The translations under genes were made by a program, and so were the position numbers. The notes beneath the pieces are model-generated. The model searched no databases, was not told where the DNA came from, and worked only from the letters and a program-made list of their open reading frames with translations. Below, piece after piece: positions 36,931 through 45,020 of a DNA stretch of 64,000 bases. Source of the stretch: JBBIND01 sp037444075 (lineage in GTDB: Bacteria > Acidobacteriota > Terriglobia > Bryobacterales > Bryobacteraceae); contig JBBIND010000007.1 of assembly GCA_037444075.1 (NCBI GenBank), positions 1 through 64,000 of the forward strand, read 5' to 3'. Each line of letters opens with the position of its first letter. Position 1 is the stretch's first letter.

Positions 36931-37756
36931 CCCTCTGACCTGCCTCGACGTCCCGGATGACAACCGCGCCCAGGCTGACCTGAGCACGGGCTCCGACGCG
37001 CAGGTTGTTTGAGAGAGTCGCGCCGGGACCAATCCAGGCCTCCTCTCCGATTTCCGTGTTCCCGTTCACCGTGGCATTGTGCCCGATGAAACACCTGGCT
37101 CCGATTTGGACGTTGTGGGAGACGAAGGCCAGATTGCCAATGCGGCATTCGTCGCCTATGCGGGTCCTCTGAGCAAAAACGGCGCGCGCTATGACGGCTC
37201 CTGCCAGAATCACCACGCGATCGCCAATGTCGATGCCGCCGGCGTGATCCATGTCTTCCACGGACTCGCCGAACCGCGCTGACTGGAAACCTTCCGAACC
37301 CAAAACGACGCCCGCGCCGATGCGTACCTGAGCGCCAATCCGTGTACCCTCACCCGCGACCGCATTGGCCTCAATGATGCTCTGCGGCCCCACTTGCACG
37401 TTACGCGATGCGATCACGGCACGGGGATGAATGCGGGCGGTCTCGTGGATTTGGGTCTCAAAACTCTCGCCGTAGAATGTCGTTTCCCGGGCCAGGTAAT
37501 TGTGCAGCCGGAAGAAAGTCCTTTTGGGTTCCGCGCACACACACACACCGGCCGAAGCCTGAATGCTGCCGGCCAATTCCGGCGTGGTCAGAACGCAACT
37601 GACACCCGGGGCGTTGTTCAGGCTGCGCAAGTGGCGAGGGCTCTCGAGGAACACCAATTTGGCGGTCTGATTGTCAGACAGGAAACCGAGATGCTCGAAC
37701 TCGCCATCGCGTAACACATCCACACGCAACGCTGCGGGAATCCCTGTCAGCCTCAT
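36869..37756 (-). CDS. LpxD-like hexapeptide-repeat acyltransferase
   Basis: The 295-residue protein combines an N-terminal nucleotide-binding-like region (LGFLSDNQTAKLVFLESPRH, residues 23-42) with a left-handed beta-helix of hexapeptide repeats from about residue 100. The likely catalytic histidine is His214 in FVSHNVQIG, matching the active-site His of LpxD. LpxD proper adds the second acyl chain to UDP-glucosamine in lipid A synthesis and is usually about 340 residues. This protein is shorter and sits beside a glycosyltransferase, away from other lipid A genes, so it may acylate another nucleotide sugar. ATG 37756 has a strong AAGGAGGAGG site. Confidence 0.75.
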   Translation of the reverse strand: MRLTGIPAALRVDVLRDGEFEHLGFLSDNQTAKLVFLESPRHLRSLNNAPGVSCVLTTPELAGSIQASAGVCVCAEPKRTFFRLHNYLARETTFYGESFETQIHETARIHPRAVIASRNVQVGPQSIIEANAVAGEGTRIGAQVRIGAGVVLGSEGFQSARFGESVEDMDHAGGIDIGDRVVILAGAVIARAVFAQRTRIGDECRIGNLAFVSHNVQIGARCFIGHNATVNGNTEIGEEAWIGPGATLSNNLRVGARAQVSLGAVVIRDVEAGQRVTGAVALEHRDMLRRLRTFR

Positions 37757-37921
37757 CGATCCTCCTCCTTGCTATCTTCCAGCCGCCCGTCAAGTTGCGA
37801 ACACCGGGTCCGGACCGCACGCGGGCGAGCGCGCTTGCGCACCGGCCGGACACGCCCGTGCGAAGCCGCCCGGCAGCCTCTGCAAAGGCACTGAGCAGCC
37901 GTATCGCTGATCTCCCAACCG

Positions 37922-39311
37922 TCAGACAACTTCAATCCTGGCCTCCGCATACACTGGCGGCGTTGCCTGGTCCAGGTAGCTCCAGTTTTCCTGAATCACC
38001 GTCACGCGCGCCACATAGGCGCCGGGTTCACTCGGCGCCGTCGCGCTCACCGCGTAGGTTCGCGTCTCGCCTCGTCTGAGCGGGGGAGACACCAGGCTGC
38101 GCACACCTTCCGTGCCTNNNNNNNNNNNNNNNNNNNNNNNNNNNNNNNNNNNNNNNNNNNNNNNNNNNNNACGGCGGCGCAGTGGCCACGACTCTGCGCG
38201 AATGACTGCACAAGACCGCCGCCAGGGGAAACGCCTCCCCAGCGCGAACCTGCGCCGGCCATTGACCCAGGCGGAGGTTCATGCGGGTGATGTGCCGCGG
38301 CTTGAGAGGCTTTGTGCGCGGGTAATCCCGGGAGAACAAGTCGCGCCATGCCGGCCATGCTCGGCGCTGAGTGATTTCCTCATACAAATCGACGTACTGC
38401 CGGACGGCCTCATCCAGACCTGCGTGCCGGCGGACGTAAGCGGACACATCGGAGGCGTCGCGGGCATCGTAGCGCAGAACCTGTCCGGCGATAAGCTCAG
38501 GCTCCAGCGGACTCGTAAGCGTTCTCATGCCGAAGTTCCAACGGCGCAGGCGGGCAACCTCGGCTGAGGTCACCATGGGGCCCAAGCCGCGCGTGTCGCA
38601 GAGCACCACCGCAGCGCCGACGGCCATGGCCTCTAAAGCGCACCGGGCTTTGGCGAAGACAAGGTCAAATTCCCCCAACCTGGTTTCGGGCTGCGTCCAC
38701 AGAGAACCGGCGTCCTCGCCCGCAACTTCGAGAGGCAGTCCGAGCCCGCTGCAAGCCTCCCGGATGGGTTCGAGATGAGTGCCCGCGCCCGCGTAGTTGC
38801 TGAACACCAACGCGCGGCGTGGCTTTGGCGGCAGTGGTGCGCGCGGCCTGAACCGGCTGAGGTCCACCGCGTTGAGAATGACCCTCGTTCGGGCAGGCTC
38901 CATCCAGGCGTTCTCATTCAAACGCTCCAGGCAATTCTCATCCACGGCCACGTACCGCTTCACCTGCGAATGGCGGGGAGTCGCATCGTGCCATGCTAAC
39001 CGGTCATGGCACACGAACAGGGCGGGGATCCCTGGAAAGTGCCTCACTGCAGCCAGGGTTTCCAGCAGGTGATGCCCGTGGATCACCTCCGGCCGCCGCA
39101 GCTTGCGGAGATCGTTGGTGACGGCCACACCCGTTTGCGCAAGCTCCTCCGCAAGCGGGCCCAGCTGGGTGGCGTAAACGGACGGGCGATGTCCTTGGGC
39201 AATCAGTTCCCGAGCAAAATCCGCGACCGCTGTTTCCGTGCCGGTGCGGCCGGAGAGGTGCTGATTTGTCAAAAGAACTCGCAACGCAGTGGACCCGGCC
39301 GAAAGCTTCAA
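37922..39311 (-). CDS. GT4-like glycosyltransferase with C-terminal Ig-like domain, interrupted by an assembly gap
   Basis: The N-terminal part (39311 to the gap) is a two-Rossmann glycosyltransferase: TNQHLSGRTGTETAVADFA at the start, EVIHGHHLLE in the middle and ARCALEAMAVGAAVVLCDTRG as the nucleotide-sugar site. After it, a beta-rich region begins (QVRAGEAFPLAAVL), is cut by 54 N, and resumes as LVSPPLRRGETRTYAVSATAP, ending in ENWSYLDQ and EARIEVV. The resumed part is in a different frame from the first, so either the gap length is wrong or a frameshift is hidden. I treat it as one gene. The TTG at 39311 is the most upstream start, with weak support. Confidence 0.7.
38117..38170. other. 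Assembly gap (54 N)
   Basis: The run of 54 N lies inside the glycosyltransferase gene, in the region encoding its C-terminal beta-sandwich. Because 54 keeps the reading frame while the flanking coding frames differ, the true gap length is unlikely to be 54. Confidence 0.99.
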
Positions 39312-39511
39312 CCGGCAGCTTAATTGCCGGAAGGTCTACTTGAAGAAAGACTCATTCTACAACTCCCGCCTTTGGCATGCCACTCCTGACGCTGTCTCTG
39401 CGCCCGAACCGAGCGCGTCAGTGGATTCGGCGCGCCGGGCGCGGCCCTTGTTAGAGACTGACTTTCGGACTTAACACGACGCGCAGGCCGTTGTGGGTCG
39501 AGAAGCCGTGC

Positions 39512-41107
39512 TCACTTGCGCACTCGGTTGGCGTCCAGGAAGACGGCCTGTTTCGGCACGTCCTGGGCGGCTTCAAGGGGTGAGGCGGCGGCGCTGAGTT
39601 CGTTGCCTACCAGCGTTACGTTGGCGGTTTGCGCTCCGCTCAACTGAACCCACGCTGACGTTCCCGGGGCGGCGCGGCAGCCGTGAAGAAATGCGTCCCG
39701 CGTATTGACCAGGCGAATCGCCGGTCCACCGCCCTGCGGAGGACCGAAGGCGCAACCCGCGACTTCCAACGCGTCGACGTCGTCGCAGACCAACCCCGGG
39801 CGCTGGTCCGGTGTAGCGTAGAGCGTCTCGATGTTGTTCAGGCGGAGGTTGCGCACGTGGCGGCAGTAGAAGCCGTAGGCGGGCAACCTCCCGAACATCT
39901 GGAACTCAGGGTACTTGTCCCGCTCCTCGGGCACCTGACGGGCGGCATCCTCCTTGGTCCCGCCACCGTTGAAGGTGAGGCGGATGTTGTCGAGGGTCAC
40001 GTTCTCCACGTGGTGACCTTCCAGACCCGCGATGGCGCATCCGATGTTCCCGCCGCCAACGGCCGTGATGTTGGAAATCTGCGCGTTGCGCAGACGCCCC
40101 ACGCCGGGCTTCAGGCCGCCCTCCCGGAACGGGCGGGCGCGGTCCCCCAGGCGGATGAAGATAGGCGCCCCGACGTTCTGCATGGCGATGTTGGTGACAG
40201 CGACGCGGTCGAGCACGCCGCCGTCGACGATCTGAAGCGTGAGCCCGGAAAGGCGCGTGTCATAGACCGTGCAGTTGGCGATGGTGATGTTCTCAAAGCC
40301 GCCGTTGGTTTCGGTGCCCATCTTCAGCCCGTTGCAATGGCTGCTGACGACGCAATTGGTGATCACCACGTCGCGCGTGGTGCGGTCCGCCGTGCTCTTG
40401 AGCACGATGGCGTCGTCGCCGGAGCTGATGTCGCAGTTGGCGATGCGGACGCGCCGGCAGCAGTCAATGTTGATGCCGTCATTGTTCTGATTCACGCGGC
40501 TGTGGACGGTGAGCCCTTCGATGTGGACGTCGTCGCAGGCCAGGTAATGCTGCACCCACATCGGCGAGTTGCGCAGCGTGATGCCGGTAACTGAGACGTG
40601 TCGGCACGAGATCACCCGGAGCATGTAGGGGCGGACTTTGTAGGGCCCTCTGAATGAACCACCCTGCCCGTCGATCACGCCGCGCCCGTGAATGGCGATC
40701 TGTTCGGCGCCTTCGGCGTAGAGCAGGCTCTTCTCGGTGTAGTTGTCCGTGTATGAGCGGAAAGCCGGTATCTGCGGAGGGTAGTGGTCCAGATTCGAAC
40801 TGCCCAGGAGAACCGCGCCGGTGTCGAGAAACAGCCGGACGCGGCTCCTGAGTATGAGTGTTCCGCTCAAGTACGTCCCGGACGGAAAGTAGACCGTGCC
40901 ACCCGCAGCGGCGCAGGCGTCGATGGCGGCTTGCAGGGCAGCCGTTTCGAGCTTTTTGCCGTCGCCCGCGGCGCCGAAACGCCGCACGTCAAACTGCGGT
41001 GAGGAAGGGGATTCCTGTTGCGCGGCAGACGCGACGGGGGCGAGTCCGGCTCCCGCCATGCCGAACGCACCGAACATGAACTGCCTTCTGGGTCCGCTGG
41101 ATTCCAT
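39512..41107 (-). CDS. Polygalacturonase-like GH28 glycoside hydrolase, Tat-exported
   Basis: The 531-residue protein has a twin-arginine signal (PRRQFMFGAFGMAGAGLAPVASA). It then starts as FDVRRFGAAGDGKKLETAALQAAIDAC, the usual GH28 entry, and continues as a parallel beta-helix. Candidate catalytic residues are Asp210 in NNDGINID and Asp231/Asp232 in SSGDDAIVLKS, with His257 in SSHCNGLKMGTE replacing the classical GHG. GH28 enzymes hydrolyse pectic polygalacturonan or related uronides. It fits the plant-polymer-degrading profile of the window. It is probably monocistronic, with the unknown membrane protein upstream on the same strand. Confidence 0.88.
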   Translation of the reverse strand: MESSGPRRQFMFGAFGMAGAGLAPVASAAQQESPSSPQFDVRRFGAAGDGKKLETAALQAAIDACAAAGGTVYFPSGTYLSGTLILRSRVRLFLDTGAVLLGSSNLDHYPPQIPAFRSYTDNYTEKSLLYAEGAEQIAIHGRGVIDGQGGSFRGPYKVRPYMLRVISCRHVSVTGITLRNSPMWVQHYLACDDVHIEGLTVHSRVNQNNDGINIDCCRRVRIANCDISSGDDAIVLKSTADRTTRDVVITNCVVSSHCNGLKMGTETNGGFENITIANCTVYDTRLSGLTLQIVDGGVLDRVAVTNIAMQNVGAPIFIRLGDRARPFREGGLKPGVGRLRNAQISNITAVGGGNIGCAIAGLEGHHVENVTLDNIRLTFNGGGTKEDAARQVPEERDKYPEFQMFGRLPAYGFYCRHVRNLRLNNIETLYATPDQRPGLVCDDVDALEVAGCAFGPPQGGGPAIRLVNTRDAFLHGCRAAPGTSAWVQLSGAQTANVTLVGNELSAAASPLEAAQDVPKQAVFLDANRVRK

Positions 41108-41166
41108 GCTTCAGCCTCCTCGTTTACGGCAAGAGTCTATCATTGCCGGAAGGCCGGAAGGTCCGG

Positions 41167-42705
41167 CTATTGCGTCGGCACAGCCTCCGTGACGAAGCGG
41201 AATCTTGCTCCCGGCGGCGGTCCGTCCACGAACACGAGCGAAAGCACCGCGAATAGACTGATGGCGATGACCGCGCAGGCGCAGCCGATGGCCACTGTTC
41301 GCCACGTCCACGCCCGGTAGTCAGGCTGCGGGGATTCCCCGACGACATCCCGTTCCCTGGCCACAAACAACAGCAGCAGCGTAGCGATGCAGGCGTTGAC
41401 GTGAATCGTTCCCTCGGTTACCAGCCTGTGCGGATGGAACGGCAGGACGCGGGAAAGGTTGCCAATGAGGATCCACCACAGAAAGAGCAGGTAGAAAGCC
41501 TGGCCGCGGCCAAGGTCTGTGGCGGGGACTAACGCCAGGGGTTGACGCTGGTGCCGGAGAATCAGTGCGATGACAACGGCTGCCAGGCAGGCGTAAGCCA
41601 CGTTGAACCACCACTGTGGCGAGAGGCCATAGATGCTCTCGGGAATGACCTTGTTGGGCAACCAGGCCTTGCTGACGTTCTTGCTGATGTTGATGTAAGT
41701 AATCACCAGCGTCACGAAACCGAAGGCGAATGGACCGGTCCACGCGCGCCCGCCCTGATCAGGCTCGAAGCGCGGCAGGCGCGTGGCGAGCAAGCCCATC
41801 ACCACTGCCGTACCCACGCCGGAGGTGAAGCCGAACGTCTGTTCCATGATGCTCCACCAGTTGGTGACAATGCCGCTGGCCGGTCCGGACGCCTGGATTG
41901 ACTGCCCGAAGGCGAAACCGAAGCCTGCGAAGAAGGCGGTGGCGAGCGAGGCCCATACAAGAACCTTCAGCTTGTTGCGGTGGAAATACCAGAGCATGGC
42001 GAGCACCATGCCGAGGCAGCCGGCCCAGTTGTCGCTGCGGGGCGGCGTCATGCGCAGGCCGAAGACGACCACCAGGATCAGGAAGCCCAGCCACCAGCCC
42101 GCCGCCATTTGCAGGATGAGCGATGAAGCGGGCGAGAGGCGCCGCTTGACGGATACGTAAGCGAGCACCGCAACAATCAGGATCAGCACGCCCAGCCAAT
42201 CCGTGTCGTACCAGTTCCAGCTTTCGGGCAATCCTTGGGGAAACGCTATCGGAGCGATCAGATAATCCCACGCGGCCCAGGCGGTGAAGGCGGTGAGCAG
42301 GGGCGGGTAAAACTCCGTGAGCCGGTCGCGGTCGAGAACAGCCGGCAATCCAACACCTGCTCCGCCCACAGCGCCCCACAGGAAGCCGATGAGAAACACC
42401 ATGGCGAAGCCGTAGAAGACATCCGGCGTCGAATCGCTGCGCGTGTACCCCAAGACAATGCCATAAGACATGGAGCCGCCGAAGGACCAGCCCAAGGCTC
42501 CGAAGAAGGCGAAGTGCGCCGCTCTCCGCCGCCAATCCTCCCGTCCGGAGAGCAGGCAAGCTGCCAGAGCGGCCAGCGCCCCGGGGATCATGGCGCCGTA
42601 TTCGTGCCCCCAATTGCCGCGGACTCCCCAGCCCATGGACAGGGACAAGGCGACACAGAGAACGGCGGCAGGGGCCAACAGAGGGCTTCGAACTGAACTC
42701 GGCAT
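41167..42705 (-). CDS. Polytopic membrane protein of unknown function
   Basis: The 512-residue protein has about twelve hydrophobic helices spread over its length. Distinct motifs are MGWGVRGNWGHEYGAMIPGAL near the N-terminus, GWSFGGSMSYGIVLGYT, and later GFTSGVGTAVVMGLLATRLP and LPFHPHRLVTEGTIHVNAC. I do not recognise a transporter family. The tryptophan- and glycine-rich loops recall conserved hypothetical proteins of Acidobacteriota and Planctomycetota. It lies 59 bases upstream of the polygalacturonase on the same strand, so a role in uptake or sensing of sugar-acid oligomers is possible but unproven. Confidence 0.7.
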   Translation of the reverse strand: MPSSVRSPLLAPAAVLCVALSLSMGWGVRGNWGHEYGAMIPGALAALAACLLSGREDWRRRAAHFAFFGALGWSFGGSMSYGIVLGYTRSDSTPDVFYGFAMVFLIGFLWGAVGGAGVGLPAVLDRDRLTEFYPPLLTAFTAWAAWDYLIAPIAFPQGLPESWNWYDTDWLGVLILIVAVLAYVSVKRRLSPASSLILQMAAGWWLGFLILVVVFGLRMTPPRSDNWAGCLGMVLAMLWYFHRNKLKVLVWASLATAFFAGFGFAFGQSIQASGPASGIVTNWWSIMEQTFGFTSGVGTAVVMGLLATRLPRFEPDQGGRAWTGPFAFGFVTLVITYINISKNVSKAWLPNKVIPESIYGLSPQWWFNVAYACLAAVVIALILRHQRQPLALVPATDLGRGQAFYLLFLWWILIGNLSRVLPFHPHRLVTEGTIHVNACIATLLLLFVARERDVVGESPQPDYRAWTWRTVAIGCACAVIAISLFAVLSLVFVDGPPPGARFRFVTEAVPTQ

Positions 42706-42756
42706 AGCCGCTGAGTATATACCGAACCAGCGTTTGGAACCGGATGGAAAAGACGA

Positions 42757-42797
42757 AGGGTGCCGGCGGAAGTTCTCTTGCTCCCGCCTGGCGCCCT
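42757..42797 (-). terminator. Likely terminator of the icd-mdh operon
   Basis: Read on the minus strand, AGGGCGCCAGGCGG (42797-42784) pairs with CCGCCGGCACCCT (42769-42757) with one wobble pair and one bulge. TCGTCTTTTCC follows. It lies 25 bases after the mdh stop codon. The T-run is imperfect. Confidence 0.55.
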
Positions 42798-42821
42798 TCA
42801 GAGTAACGACTCGAGCGGAGG

Positions 42822-43781
42822 CTAGCTGGCGGCTGCCTTCAACTCGTCCAACTTGGGCTTCATGACGTCGACCAACTCCTGCACCGCGCCCGCACTCTTC
42901 ACCAGAGCGGCGGATTCGTCGGCGGTGAGCTTGATCTCAAAGATCTTTTCGACGCCCTTACGCCCGAGCAGCACAGGCACGCCGACAAAGAGGTTATTGA
43001 TCCCGTACTCGCCTTCCAGGTAGGCCGCGCAGGGCAGAACCTTCTTTTTGTCCTTGAGAATCGACTCCGACATCTCGACGGCAGCCGAAGCGGGAGCATA
43101 ATACGCGCTGCCGGTCTTCAGGTACTTGACGATCTCGGCGCCGCCGGTGCGGGTGCGTTCGACGATCCTGTTCAGCGTCTCCTCATCGAGCAGGTCGGTG
43201 ATGGGGATGCCCGCCACGTTGGTGTAGCGAACCAGTGGGACCATGGTGTCGCCGTGGCCGCCAAGCACGAAGGCCACTACGTTCTCCGCGGAGACGCCCA
43301 GGGCGGCTGCCAGGAACGTGCGGAAGCGGGCGGTGTCGAGCACTCCCGCCATGCCCATCACACGCTCCTTCGGGAAGCCGCTGGCCTTCATGGCCACGTG
43401 GCACATGGCGTCCAGAGGGTTGGTGACGACGATCATGATGGCGTCCGGAGACAGGGGCGCGGCCTGCTCGACGGTGGTCTTCACGATATCGTAGTTGGCC
43501 CACAGCAGGTCGTCCCGGCTCATGCCCGGTTTACGGGGAAAGCCGGCCGTCACGATGATGATGTCGGATCCCGCGGTGGGACCGTAGTCATTGCAGCCCG
43601 TTACGGCGACGTCGACAGACTCGACGGGACCGGACTGCAGCAGGTCGAGGGCCTTGCCCTGTGGGATGCCCTCGGCGACGTCCACCAGCACGACGTCGGC
43701 CAGTTCCTTATCGGCGATACGTACGGCGCAGGTGGCGCCGACGTTGCCCGCTCCGATGACCGTTATTTTATTCCTCATCAT
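42822..43781 (-). CDS. mdh: Malate dehydrogenase
   Basis: This enzyme catalyses NAD-dependent interconversion of malate and oxaloacetate in the TCA cycle. The 319-residue protein has the dinucleotide loop GAGNVGATCA, an NAD-preferring acidic region (VVLVDVAEG), the substrate-binding GFPRKPGMSRDDLL loop and the catalytic histidine in GGHGDTMVPL. This is the LDH-like type found in many bacteria. It follows icd by 14 bases on the same strand, opposite gltA, forming a TCA gene cluster. Confidence 0.96.
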   Translation of the reverse strand: MMRNKITVIGAGNVGATCAVRIADKELADVVLVDVAEGIPQGKALDLLQSGPVESVDVAVTGCNDYGPTAGSDIIIVTAGFPRKPGMSRDDLLWANYDIVKTTVEQAAPLSPDAIMIVVTNPLDAMCHVAMKASGFPKERVMGMAGVLDTARFRTFLAAALGVSAENVVAFVLGGHGDTMVPLVRYTNVAGIPITDLLDEETLNRIVERTRTGGAEIVKYLKTGSAYYAPASAAVEMSESILKDKKKVLPCAAYLEGEYGINNLFVGVPVLLGRKGVEKIFEIKLTADESAALVKSAGAVQELVDVMKPKLDELKAAAS

Positions 43782-43795
43782 GCTCTCCTTCAGGT

Positions 43796-44501
43796 TCAGG
43801 CGCTCGCCGAGGCTTCCATGTTCTCGATGATGGCCGCGGCGAATTCGCTGGTTTTGACCTTGGTGGCACCTTCCATCTGGCGGTGCAAGTCGTACGTAAC
43901 CTTCTTCTGTCGGATGGTCTCCGTGATGCCCCGTTCAATGAGATCGCTGACTTCCGTCCAGCCCATGAAGTGGAAGATCATGACGCCGGAGAGGATGACG
44001 CTGGACGGATTGATCACGTCCTTGCCGGCGTACTTGGGGGCGGTGCCGTGCGTTGCCTCGAAAACGCCGTGGGCGTCGCCGATGTTGGCGCCGGGCGCCA
44101 TGCCGAGTCCGCCCACTTGGGCGGCGCAGGCGTCGGACAGGNNNNNNNNNNNNNNNNNNNNNNNNNNNNNNNNNNNNNNNNNNNNNNNNNNNNNNNNNNN
44201 NNNNNNNNNNNNNNNNNNNNNNNNNNNNNNNNNNNNNNNNNGCGCTTGGTTCCGGTGACGCTGATGGGCTTGACGCCGACGCCCGAATCGAGCCGGACCT
44301 TCTTGCCCATTTCAGAATTGAGGAACTGGATGACCTTCTGGGCTTCCTACGTCCCTTCACGCCATTCGATACCGGCGTAAACGTCCTCAGTGTTCTCGCG
44401 GGAAATGACAACGTCGAGCAGGCAGGTATGTTGAAATTTCCATCCTTCACCTGTATGGATTCACCCTGGGTGGGGATGGGGTTGTTGTTATAGGCTTCCA
44501 T
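43796..44501 (-). pseudogene. icd: Isocitrate dehydrogenase gene, disrupted in this sequence
   Basis: Three pieces of NADP-type isocitrate dehydrogenase can be read. The N-terminus (IPTQGESIQVKDGNFNIP) starts at ATG 44501. It then jumps, with a frame change, to LDVVISRENTEDVYAGIEW, so by comparison with E. coli Icd about 125 residues are absent, including the PFIEGDG region. An in-frame TAG at 44349-44347 follows (EGT-stop-EAQKVIQFLN). After 100 N, the C-terminus resumes as LSDACAAQVGGLGMAPGANIGD and runs to the end, but roughly 100 further residues should lie in the gap. An assembly fault beside the gap is the likeliest cause, since mdh and gltA are intact. Confidence 0.8.
44142..44241. other. 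Assembly gap (100 N)
   Basis: A run of exactly 100 N, a customary placeholder for unknown length, lies inside icd. Comparison of the flanking protein pieces with known Icd suggests the true distance is nearer 300 bases. Confidence 0.99.
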
Positions 44502-44660
44502 TTTTGCTCTCGGTATTTATGCACACCAAAAGCGACGCATCCTTGTGAATCGCCCTGTGGTCTGATAGCGAAAACCCAACACCGGGTTGGCGTCCCTCCC
44601 TCGCGCGGCAGACGGAGTACACGACACACGGTCCTGGTGGCAACCTATTTCGACGCTACC

Positions 44661-44689
44661 AATATATGTTTTCCGATAACAGGAGTCAA
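44661..44689 (-). promoter_or_regulatory. Predicted promoter of icd-mdh
   Basis: On the minus strand TTGACT (44689-44684), a 17-base spacer and TATATT (44666-44661) form a strong sigma70-type promoter. Transcription would start near 44654, about 150 bases before the icd ATG. Confidence 0.65.
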
Positions 44690-44715
44690 TACTCGGATTT
44701 TCGGGCCTTCTGGTA

Positions 44716-44743
44716 TTGACTTGGCTTTCAGGCCTGTTATATA
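44716..44743 (+). promoter_or_regulatory. Predicted promoter of gltA
   Basis: TTGACT at 44716-44721, a 16-base spacer and TATATA at 44738-44743, preceded by TG at 44735-44736 (extended -10), point toward gltA. The leader would be about 270 bases. Its -35 lies only 26 bases from the -35 of the divergent icd promoter and has the same hexamer. Confidence 0.6.
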
Positions 44744-45020
44744 CAGAGACTGGAAAGCTGGCGCACCAGGAGGCTCGCGAACGCAAGATGAAAGCGTTGC
44801 GACAGCTTCGCACGCATTACCACCCGCAGTACAGCTCTACCCTCACAAACTCTCTCCCTAGTCTTGTCAACGCTTCGTGCCGGGATGGCGACCATTCGGG
44901 CGCGCGGCAGGACTCACCAGGGAGCCGCATCCGGGGCGTTACCACGCTTCCGGTATGCGTGGACTCACTTCTACCTCGCGGAGCTGAGACTGACAACCGC
45001 GAGCCAAGGAGATTCTTTCA

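Larger units (their letters stand above)
44502..45020. other. Divergent regulatory region between icd and gltA
   Basis: This 519-base stretch has no supported gene. It contains two back-to-back promoters (listed separately), so both transcripts would carry long leaders of about 150 and 270 bases. An open frame of 102 codons near 44716-45024 overlaps the gltA start, has no family resemblance and lies mostly in the predicted leader. I see no tRNA and no recognised riboswitch. Confidence 0.6.

Noticed and set aside
37753..37950. 65-codon open frame with a CLCRGC motif ending in an ATGA overlap with the LpxD-like gene
   Set aside because: The overlap is suggestive, but there is no ribosome site, the composition is Arg-rich and unstructured, and it overlaps the end of the glycosyltransferase. 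Not enough support to call it a gene.
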